Source of the DNA: Iamia sp052038315
GTDB lineage: Bacteria > Actinomycetota > Acidimicrobiia > Acidimicrobiales > Iamiaceae
Direction: 5' to 3'
NCBI GenBank assembly: GCA_052038315.1
Contig: JBQGCF010000086.1
Coordinates: 1-11,243, forward strand
DNA: 11,243 nt
A program made the position numbers and the translations under genes. Positions 6,445-11,243 of the stretch are shown one piece after another (position 1 is the stretch's first letter; each line of letters begins with the position of its first letter). The notes below the pieces were generated by a model. The model had not been told where the DNA came from, did no database searches, and saw nothing but the letters and a program-made list of their open reading frames with translations.

Positions 6445-7209
6445 CTACGTGTTGGCCTGGCGGTCGAGCCAGCCGAGGAGGACGGCGATGGCGCGGGGGT
6501 CGTGGCGGAGCTGGTGGCCGGCGCCGCCGATGATGCGGAGCTCGGCCGAGCCGTGCGAGTCGGCGAGGAAGCGGGCGTCGAACTGCGGCACGGCCTCGTC
6601 GTCGGCGCCGTGGACGAGGAGGAGGGGCCGGGGGGCGAGGTCGGAGGCCACCGCGACGGGGCGGATCTCCCGCAGCTCGCGGGTCCACTGCTCGGGTTGG
6701 GTCGGGAAGCCGGGCGTGGTGATGATGCCGATCTCGCGGACGTGCTGGAGCAGGCGCCGGGGGTGGCTGGCCCAGTCGTCGAAGTCGGCCGGGGCGGCCA
6801 GGGCGGCGACGCCGACGACGTCGGGATCGGCGGCCCCGGCGCAGATCGCCAGCCCGCCGCCGCTGCCGAAGCCGGCCAGCCAGGTCCGGTCGACCTCGGG
6901 CTGGGCGCGGAGGGCGGCGAGCCCGGCGGCGATGTCGGACCGCCAGCCGCCGAGCGAGAAGTCGCCCTGGGACCCGCCGGCGCCCCGCAGCCGGACGGCG
7001 AGGACGATCCAGCCGAGGGTGGTGGCGATGCGGTCGGCCAGCTCGGGGAGGTCCTTGCCGGCGTCGGCCGCGCCGGCGGTGGCCGGCGGCAGGCCGTGGG
7101 TCAGCACCAGACCGGGCCGGCTGGCGGTGCTGGTCCGGGCCCGGGGCCGGGCGAGGTGGCCGACGAGGGTCAGCCGTCCCGACCGGACCGGGTGCTCCTC
7201 GACCGCCAC
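6445..7209 (-). CDS. Alpha/beta hydrolase with atypical nucleophile elbow
   Basis: This 254-residue protein is a single-domain alpha/beta hydrolase, probably cytoplasmic because no signal peptide is seen. Visible elements are the oxyanion-hole strand LVLTHG (34-39), the elbow region LAGFGSGGGLAI (111-122), an Asp strand LLLVHGADDEAVP (196-208) with Asp203/Asp204, and a His loop GAGHQLRHD (229-237) with His232. The standard elbow is G-x-S-x-G. Here, aligned on Gly113, the nucleophile position is Gly115 and Ser116 comes one residue later. Ser116 may still act if the turn is shifted; otherwise the protein is impaired. The substrate cannot be told from sequence. It starts at GTG 7209, 9 nt downstream of the stop of the 79-residue gene, so the two are probably co-transcribed. 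It is convergent with the second DUF2207 gene, with 6 nt between stops. Confidence 0.85.
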   Translation of the reverse strand: MAVEEHPVRSGRLTLVGHLARPRARTSTASRPGLVLTHGLPPATAGAADAGKDLPELADRIATTLGWIVLAVRLRGAGGSQGDFSLGGWRSDIAAGLAALRAQPEVDRTWLAGFGSGGGLAICAGAADPDVVGVAALAAPADFDDWASHPRRLLQHVREIGIITTPGFPTQPEQWTRELREIRPVAVASDLAPRPLLLVHGADDEAVPQFDARFLADSHGSAELRIIGGAGHQLRHDPRAIAVLLGWLDRQANT

Positions 7210-7218
7210 GGCGGGGGT

Positions 7219-7458
7219 CTACCCCTCCTGATCGATGTCGACCAGGGCCTCCTGGGCGGCGCGGGTGCCCGGGCAGCGGCAGAGGCGGTAGCCGCGGTTG
7301 CGGGCCTCGGCGAAGGTGTCGGGGCCGAAGCTGAGGTAGGTGCGGGCCTCCATCAGCTCGTCGATCACGTCGGGCTCGCAGTGGTCGAGGTCGTGGACCC
7401 GCTGGTCACGCTTGTCGCCGACCCAGCGGCTGTGCTCGAACCGGGTGGGGCGCTCCAT
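7219..7458 (-). CDS. Small conserved-looking His/Cys protein, unknown function
   Basis: This 79-residue protein has no signal peptide or membrane helix, and I do not recognise it. It opens with a charged, aromatic segment (FEHSRWVGDKRDQRVHDLDH, residues 7-26) and has a helical middle. Potential metal ligands are His22, His26, Cys27, Cys60 and Cys62, the last two in an LCRCPG motif; this is suggestive of a small zinc or redox site but is not proof. The ATG at 7458 lies 7 nt downstream of TATCCT, a good -10 hexamer, and has no Shine-Dalgarno, consistent with a leaderless transcript. The alpha/beta hydrolase gene begins 9 nt after its stop, so it heads a two-gene unit. Its translation is compact and non-repetitive, and its start geometry matches that of other genes here, which is why I accept it as real. 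Confidence 0.72.
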   Translation of the reverse strand: MERPTRFEHSRWVGDKRDQRVHDLDHCEPDVIDELMEARTYLSFGPDTFAEARNRGYRLCRCPGTRAAQEALVDIDQEG

Positions 7459-7465
7459 GGCGAGG

Positions 7466-7471
7466 AGGATA
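7466..7471 (-). promoter_or_regulatory. Candidate -10 box (TATCCT) of a leaderless promoter
   Basis: On the minus strand TATCCT is followed by 7 nt (CCTCGCC) and the ATG at 7458. This is the best -10 match among the three leaderless-looking starts in the window. Any -35 element is weak. Confidence 0.5.
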
Positions 7472-7565
7472 CGGCGACCGCCACGGCGGGACGAAGCCGG
7501 CGGGGACGGCGGCGTGGGAGGCGGCGGGATGGCGAATCCCGACCAGTCCGGTGCATCATCACGAG

Positions 7566-8693
7566 ATGCTGGCGATCCACTGGTTCCTCCCCACCGGCGG
7601 CGACTCCCGAGAGGTCGCCGCCTCGGCGCCCGAGGACCACCGTCGCGAGCCCGGCCACGGCTACCTGGCCCAGGTCGCCCGGGCCGCCGACCAGCTCGGC
7701 TTCGACTCCGCCCTCACGCCCTGCGGCACGGCCTGCGAGGACGCCTGGATCTCCACCGCGACCCTCGTCCCCGTCACCGAGCGGCTGAAGTTCCTCGTCG
7801 CCTTCCGGCCCGGCCTCCTCTCCCCCACCCTGGCCGCCCAGATGGCGTCGACCTACCAGCGGCTGTCGGGCGGCCGGCTCAAGCTCAACATCGTCATCGG
7901 CGCCGAGGACGCCGAGTCGGCCCGCTTCGGCCCCCGGCTCGACAAGGCCACCCGCTATGCCCGGGCCGCCGAGTTCCTCGAGATCGTGCGGGGCGCCTGG
8001 GCCGAGGAGCCCTTCACCTTCGCCGGCGAGTACTTCGAGGTCACCGACGCCACCACCCGGGCCACGCCCACGCCGCCGCCCGAGATCTACTTCGGCGGGG
8101 CCTCGGCCGAGGCCGAGGAGGTGGCCGCCCGCTGGGCCGACGTCTACCTGGCGTGGGGCGAGCCGCCGGCCATGGTCGCCGAGCGGGTCGAGCGGATGAA
8201 GGCCAAGGCGGCGGCCCACGGGCGGGAGCTGCGCTACGGCATCCGCTTCCACGTGATCACCCGGCCCACCGCGGAGGAGGCGTGGGCGGCGGCCGCCCGT
8301 CTGCTCGCCGGCATCTCCCCCGAGGCCATCGCCGCGGCCAAGGCCGACTTCGACGCCACCGCCTCCGAGGGCCAGCGCCGCATGGCCCAGCTCCACGACG
8401 GGCTCGACCCGACCGACGTGCGGGGCCTGGAGGTCCACCCCAACGTGTGGACCGGCGTCGGTCTCGTCCGGGGCGGGGCCGGCACGACCCTCGTCGGCAG
8501 CCACACCGAGGTCGCCGATCGGATCGAGGAGTACGCGGCGGCCGGCTTCGAGGAGTTCATCCTCTCCGGCTACCCGCACCTCGAGGAGGCCTACTGGTGC
8601 GGCGAGGGCCTGCTGCCCGAGCTGCGCCGCCGGGGCCTGGTGCCCGAGCTGCCCGACGCCACCGGCGACGCCCGCTTCAGCACGTTCCGCTGA
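7566..8693 (+). CDS. ssuD: FMNH2-dependent alkanesulfonate monooxygenase (SsuD-like)
   Basis: This 375-residue member of the bacterial luciferase-like family closely follows E. coli SsuD, which uses FMNH2 and O2 to cleave alkanesulfonates to an aldehyde and sulfite for sulfur acquisition. Shared landmarks are WFLPTGGD near the N-terminus, CGTACEDAW (Cys57, equivalent to SsuD Cys54), TERLKFLVAFRP, IYFGGAS, YLAWGEPP, GIRFHVI with Arg227 and His229 (SsuD Arg226/His228), GLVRGGAGT with Arg302 (SsuD Arg297), and FILSGYPHLEEAY. The active-site set is therefore complete. The ATG at 7566 gives the best match to the SsuD N-terminus; GTG at 7551 would add five residues including three His. No strong Shine-Dalgarno precedes it. 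No transporter (ssuABC) or flavin reductase (ssuE) lies in the window, so FMNH2 must come from elsewhere. Related LLM enzymes could differ in substrate. Confidence 0.93.
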   Translation: MLAIHWFLPTGGDSREVAASAPEDHRREPGHGYLAQVARAADQLGFDSALTPCGTACEDAWISTATLVPVTERLKFLVAFRPGLLSPTLAAQMASTYQRLSGGRLKLNIVIGAEDAESARFGPRLDKATRYARAAEFLEIVRGAWAEEPFTFAGEYFEVTDATTRATPTPPPEIYFGGASAEAEEVAARWADVYLAWGEPPAMVAERVERMKAKAAAHGRELRYGIRFHVITRPTAEEAWAAAARLLAGISPEAIAAAKADFDATASEGQRRMAQLHDGLDPTDVRGLEVHPNVWTGVGLVRGGAGTTLVGSHTEVADRIEEYAAAGFEEFILSGYPHLEEAYWCGEGLLPELRRRGLVPELPDATGDARFSTFR

Positions 8694-8718
8694 GCGGCGG
8701 CCGCGGGGCGGCGCCGGC

Positions 8719-9021
8719 CTAGGCGGCCTGCGGGTCGCCGGCCGTGGCTGCGGTTCGCAGGACAGCCACGGCCGGGTCCCCGTGGGACCCCGTCGCCGAC
8801 CCGGTGGCATGGGCGACGACGGGAGAGCTCGCGGTCGGGACAGGGGTGGTCACCGGCGTGACGGCGGGGCCGGCCGCCGGGGCCGACCCGGTCGGGCCCG
8901 CCGCCCCGAGGGCAGCGCGGGCCCGACGCAGCAGACGACCGGCGCGGGACGCCGTGGCGGAGTCCATCCGAGCCTGCTGGCGGTCGGCAACGTAGGTGCT
9001 GAGCTGATCGTGCGTGAGCAT
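8719..9021 (-). CDS. Small Pro/Ala/Thr-rich protein, unknown function
   Basis: This 100-residue protein has two parts. A polar, then basic, probably helical N-terminus (1-38) includes DQLSTYVADRQQARMDS and the cluster RAGRLLRRARAAL. A low-complexity Ala/Pro/Thr/Gly/Val tail (39-100) follows and is probably disordered. No signal peptide, membrane helix or cysteine is seen, and I do not recognise the family. The main support for a real gene is the start: AAGGAGG at 9027-9033 sits 5 nt before the ATG, much the strongest ribosome binding site in the window. A 130-bp non-coding stretch with repeats lies upstream. The gene is convergent with ssuD, with 25 bp between the stops, so it is probably transcribed alone and may be highly translated. 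Confidence 0.72.
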   Translation of the reverse strand: MLTHDQLSTYVADRQQARMDSATASRAGRLLRRARAALGAAGPTGSAPAAGPAVTPVTTPVPTASSPVVAHATGSATGSHGDPAVAVLRTAATAGDPQAA

Positions 9022-9026
9022 CGTCG

Positions 9027-9033
9027 CCTCCTT
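9027..9033 (-). promoter_or_regulatory. Strong Shine-Dalgarno (AAGGAGG)
   Basis: On the minus strand AAGGAGG is followed by CGACG and the ATG at 9021, near-ideal spacing. It decides the start of the 100-residue protein and contrasts with the SD-less starts elsewhere in the window. Confidence 0.85.
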
Positions 9034-9057
9034 CCGGTGCCACCGGCCCTTCCGGTG
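9031..9057. repeat. Alternating CCGGTG/CACCGG repeats in the leader of the 100-residue gene
   Basis: CCGGTG (9034-9039), CACCGG (9041-9046) and CCGGTG (9052-9057) allow two mutually exclusive pairings: the first two with a 1-nt centre, or the last two with a 5-nt loop. CTTCCGGTG is also a direct repeat at 9031-9039 and 9049-9057. The stretch abuts and slightly overlaps the Shine-Dalgarno, so it could be an operator or an RNA switch. The function is unproven. Confidence 0.5.
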
Positions 9058-9151
9058 ACGGAGACCATCATCCGGCTCTGAAGCACCTCACCACATCGGG
9101 TGGATGACGTATTCCGCTCCTGACGACGTACGTATGCCGTCCGTCACACCC
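9058..9151. other. Intergenic region, probable promoter of the 100-residue gene
   Basis: With the leader it forms the longest non-coding stretch in the window and is noticeably richer in A/T than the genes around it. It contains an ACGTACGT palindrome at 9126-9133 and, on the minus strand, a GATGAT hexamer (9066-9071) that could serve as a -10 for the 100-residue gene. I see no clear -35, terminator hairpin or RNA gene. Confidence 0.4.
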
Positions 9152-9541
9152 CTACGCAGGGGACGTCGCCCCGCTGACCTGGGCCGACGCCCGGCGCCGG
9201 CCCAGGCGGACGACCGCGGCGCCCCCGACGACGACCCCGGCGGCCACGCCCGCGAGGAACCGACCCATCGCCATGGCCAGGTCGTCGGCCGTCCCGGTGA
9301 AGCGCCGGCCCGCCAGCGGGCCGGCGACGACCTCGCAGGTGCGGTCGGGCGTCAGGCCCCACTCGATCCGCTCCACCCCGCCCGGGTACCCGCCCGACAT
9401 CGGCTCCAGCTCGTAGTCGCACGCCGGGCCCTTCGGCGGCAGGTCGGTGCGCAGCTGGACGAGGGCGACCAGGAACATGGTGGCCACGGCGGCCACCACC
9501 ATCACGGACAGGACGATGGCGAGGGTGCGCAGCGACGGCAC
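9152..9541 (-). CDS. Small membrane protein with two helices and a Cys-pair loop
   Basis: This 129-residue protein has a hydrophobic helix at about 7-29, a polar loop (30-92) and a second Gly/Ala/Val helix at about 95-113, followed by RLGRRR. The positive-inside rule puts both ends in the cytoplasm and the loop outside. The loop holds Cys41 and Cys69, which could form a disulfide. I recognise no family or active site. The GTG at 9541 lies 4 nt after the stop of the upstream membrane-protein gene, so the two are probably co-transcribed and perhaps translationally coupled. The A-less SD region is weak. No other start gives a complete first helix. Confidence 0.78.
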   Translation of the reverse strand: MPSLRTLAIVLSVMVVAAVATMFLVALVQLRTDLPPKGPACDYELEPMSGGYPGGVERIEWGLTPDRTCEVVAGPLAGRRFTGTADDLAMAMGRFLAGVAAGVVVGGAAVVRLGRRRASAQVSGATSPA

Positions 9542-9545
9542 GGGC

Positions 9546-9965
9546 TCAGGCCTGGTCGCCCACCGCGCCGATGGCCCGGAGGTACTCCAGGCGGGCGTCG
9601 AGGACGGCGACCACGTCCTCGTCGAGCAGATCCGGGCGCTCGTCGCCGATGCGGGCCAGGACCCGGCCCACCGCCCCGTCGGGGTCGACCACCTCGTCGT
9701 CGTCGCCGTCGGCCACGGCCTCGGCGGTGGCCGCCTCCAGCTCCTCGGCGTCGACCCGCAGGATCCAGCGGACGTCGGCGTGGCTGATCCGGGCCGTGAC
9801 CTCGTCGGGGAGCCGCTCGGCGATGAACGGGACGGCCTCCTCCAGCTCGTACACGGACGGGGCGACCCGCTGCTCGAGCAGCACGACCTCCCGCCCGACG
9901 GCGTAGAAGGCGATGGCCACGACCAGGACGACGGCCACGACGATCAGCACCACAGCGACGAGCAC
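9546..9965 (-). CDS. Single-pass membrane protein with acidic soluble domain, unknown function
   Basis: This 139-residue protein starts directly with a Val/Ile/Ala-rich helix (1-23) and continues into a charged, soluble, largely helical domain. That domain has ISHADVRWILRVDAEELEA (60-78), an acidic stretch (86-96) and a C-terminal helix VLDARLEYLRAIGAVG (121-136) that looks like a family signature, though I cannot name the family. The frame is open up to an ATG at 10121, but that upstream part is antisense to the acetyltransferase start and reads like a shadow. The first start codon clear of that region is the GTG at 9965, 7 nt after CATCAT, a weak -10-like hexamer. The next gene, also a small membrane protein, starts 4 nt after its stop. 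The exact start is uncertain. Confidence 0.72.
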   Translation of the reverse strand: MLVAVVLIVVAVVLVVAIAFYAVGREVVLLEQRVAPSVYELEEAVPFIAERLPDEVTARISHADVRWILRVDAEELEAATAEAVADGDDDEVVDPDGAVGRVLARIGDERPDLLDEDVVAVLDARLEYLRAIGAVGDQA

Positions 9966-10023
9966 GACCCCGATGATGCCAACTCGTGGGCGCCGGGCCC
10001 CGGTCCTGGGCGACGATCGGGGC

Positions 10024-10995
10024 GTGCGCCTGATCCCGCCGACCGCCGACGACGTCCCCTTCCTGTGGCAGATGCTGGCCGAGGCCGCCCGGGTGGAGGT
10101 GCTGGAGGGCGACCACCTCACCCGCTACCTCGACGGTTGGGGTCCCGGCTCCGGCTCCGACTCCGGCTCCGCCGATGCCGGGCTGGTGGCGTGGGACGGG
10201 GGCGAGCGGCTCGGGGCGGCGTGGACCCGGCTCCTCCCCGCCGACCGGCCCGGCTACGGCTTCGTCGACCCCGCGACCCCCGAGCTGTCGGTCGCCGTGA
10301 TCGAGGCGGCGCGGGGCCGAGGCGTCGGCCGGGCCCTCGTCACCGGCACCCTCGACCAGGCGGCGGCGCACGGCCACGAGCGGGTCAGCCTCAGCGTCGC
10401 CCTCGACAACCCGGTCGCCGCCGGTCTCTACCGCTCGCTCGGCTTCGTCGACGTCGCCCCCGACGACGGCGGCTCGATGACGATGGTCGCCCCCACCGCC
10501 CCGGCCGCGCCCCCGGCGGGGCGTGCGCCCGTCCTGGCGGGCCGGCTGGCCACGGCGGTGGACGGACCGGCCGTGGCCCGGCTGCGGCGGGTGATGTTCG
10601 GCGGCTTCGGCGACGAGGGCGGCGACGGCTGGGCCGACCCGCTGCTCGCCCTGTGGCCGGTCGAGCACGACGCCGGGCGCTGGGTCGGCGCCGTGGTCGA
10701 CGGGCCCGACGGGCGTCCCGTCGCCTCCGCCCTCGCCGTCGTGCAGCTCTCACCGCCGGGCCCCGGGCGGGAGCCGGGCCGGGCCGCCCACGTCGGGTCG
10801 GTGGCGACCGAGCCGGCCTGGCGCCCCCGGGGCGCGGCCCGGGCGGCGGTGACGACGCTGCTCGCCGCCCTCGACGAGCGCGGCGTCGAGTCGAGCACCC
10901 TCAGCGCGTCACCGGCCGGCGCCGACCTCTACCTGGAGGTCGGCTACCGGCCGGGCAACGGTGTCGCCATGCGGCGACCGCGGGGGACGGCCTAG
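10024..10995 (+). CDS. Tandem-GNAT N-acetyltransferase
   Basis: This 323-residue protein carries two GNAT folds. In the first (about 1-157) the acetyl-CoA-binding motif A is RGRGVGRALV (97-106), followed by VSLSVALDNPVAAGLYRSLG (121-140), the usual motif B region. In the second (about 168-318) motif A is AWRPRGAARAAV (265-276), fitting R-x-x-G-x-A, and motif B is ASPAGADLYLEVGYRPG (295-311). The two are joined by a Pro/Ala-rich linker (157-168). GNAT enzymes move an acetyl group from acetyl-CoA to an amine; the substrate is unknown. The tandem architecture recalls MshD, but I see no evidence for that function. A GSGSDSGS run (42-49) is an insertion of low complexity. GTG 10024 is chosen because the GNAT strand RLIPPTADDVPFL begins at once; GACGAT lies 6 nt upstream as a weak -10. 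Its TAG overlaps the stop of the convergent acyl-CoA dehydrogenase. Confidence 0.88.
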   Translation: MRLIPPTADDVPFLWQMLAEAARVEVLEGDHLTRYLDGWGPGSGSDSGSADAGLVAWDGGERLGAAWTRLLPADRPGYGFVDPATPELSVAVIEAARGRGVGRALVTGTLDQAAAHGHERVSLSVALDNPVAAGLYRSLGFVDVAPDDGGSMTMVAPTAPAAPPAGRAPVLAGRLATAVDGPAVARLRRVMFGGFGDEGGDGWADPLLALWPVEHDAGRWVGAVVDGPDGRPVASALAVVQLSPPGPGREPGRAAHVGSVATEPAWRPRGAARAAVTTLLAALDERGVESSTLSASPAGADLYLEVGYRPGNGVAMRRPRGTA

Positions 10996-11243
10996 AGGCC
11001 GATGCGCTGGGCGAGGAGCTCGCGGTGGTAGGTGGGGTCACCGAAGAGCAGCTCGGAGCTCTTGGCCCGCTTGAAGTACAGGTGCGCCGGGTGCTCCCAG
11101 GTGAAGCCGATGCCACCGTGGATCTGGATGTTCTCGGCGGCGGCGTGGAAGTAGGCCTCGCTGCAGTAGGCCTTGGCCAGGGAGGCGACCGAGGGCAGCT
11201 CGTCGTTGAGCTCCGAGGCGCACCAGCCGGCGTAGTAGGCGGC
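10992..11243 (-). CDS. Acyl-CoA dehydrogenase, C-terminal end (5' end outside window)
   Basis: Reading leftward from the window edge gives the last 83 residues of an acyl-CoA dehydrogenase, a flavoprotein that introduces a double bond next to an acyl-CoA thioester. The landmarks are the helical SLAKAYCSEAYFHAAAENIQ, the highly conserved IHGGIGFTWEHPAHLYFKRA and the ending LFGDPTYHRELLAQRIGL. The last is typical of actinobacterial members with a GDP motif in place of the usual YEGT. The catalytic Glu found in that YEGT motif of medium-chain enzymes is therefore not present at this position. Such sequences often form the partner subunit of two-gene heteromeric dehydrogenases, so a second dehydrogenase gene may lie next to it outside the window. 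Its TAG stop overlaps the acetyltransferase TAG on the other strand at CTAG (10992-10995). Confidence 0.93.
   Translation of the reverse strand, partial: AAYYAGWCASELNDELPSVASLAKAYCSEAYFHAAAENIQIHGGIGFTWEHPAHLYFKRAKSSELLFGDPTYHRELLAQRIGL

Noticed and set aside
8694..8718. GC-rich inverted repeat between ssuD and the 100-residue gene as a terminator
   Set aside because: Arms such as GGCCG/CGGCC can be drawn, but there is no T tract on either strand and such pairings are easy to find at this GC content.
9126..9133. ACGTACGT palindrome as a binding site
   Set aside because: It is a single 8-bp site with no partner or known matching regulator; noted only as part of the intergenic region.
9993..10003. 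CCGGGCCCCGG palindrome midway between the divergent membrane-protein and acetyltransferase starts
   Set aside because: It is pure G/C, short, and without a second copy nearby, so chance is the simplest explanation.
9966..10121. N-terminal extension of the single-pass membrane protein to the ATG at 10121
   Set aside because: The extra 52 residues are antisense to the start of the acetyltransferase, are Ser/Arg/Thr-rich, and would place the membrane helix internally without need.
1..11243. CRISPR array, tRNA or rRNA, insertion sequence, integrase, restriction, defence or toxin-antitoxin genes
   Set aside because: I looked for these and saw no regularly spaced repeats, no terminal inverted repeats with a transposase, and no tell-tale protein motifs.

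Overview
The window is very GC-rich and densely coded, uses many GTG starts and has little intergenic space. Together with an AceE-type homodimeric pyruvate dehydrogenase E1, an actinobacterial-type HhH-GPD protein and a C-terminal acyl-CoA dehydrogenase segment ending in a 'GDP' motif, this points to a chromosomal segment of a high-GC actinobacterium. Acidimicrobiia (Iamia-like) is my best guess, from style only. I see no insertion sequence, integrase, tRNA, rRNA or CRISPR array, so nothing marks it as a mobile island.

Left part (1-2193): the C-terminal 406 residues of pyruvate dehydrogenase E1 (aceE, + strand) end exactly where a convergent lipoprotein gene ends; the two stops abut as TAGCTA. 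Centre (2272-6438, + strand): a three-gene run encodes a small HhH-GPD DNA-glycosylase-like protein and then two tandem paralogous DUF2207-type membrane proteins, with a 4-nt gap and then a GTGA overlap. The 78-bp divergent region before this run holds two candidate leaderless promoters and one copy of a CACCGGTGAC dyad; a second copy lies just inside the first gene.

Right part: a two-gene minus-strand unit (7458 to 6445) encodes a 79-residue His/Cys protein and an alpha/beta hydrolase whose nucleophile elbow looks displaced. Divergent to it is an SsuD-like FMNH2-dependent alkanesulfonate monooxygenase (7566-8693, +) with no ssuABC or ssuE genes nearby. Next come a 100-residue Pro/Ala/Thr-rich protein (minus) with a very strong ribosome binding site and an alternating inverted-repeat leader, two small membrane proteins (minus, 4 nt apart), a tandem-GNAT acetyltransferase (+), and the C-terminus of an acyl-CoA dehydrogenase (minus) whose stop codon overlaps the acetyltransferase stop on the palindrome CTAG.

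The genes do not form one obvious pathway. The parts that may be undescribed are the HhH-GPD/DUF2207/DUF2207 run with its dyad pair, the two-gene small membrane protein unit, and the small orphan proteins. Functions for these are not readable from sequence alone.
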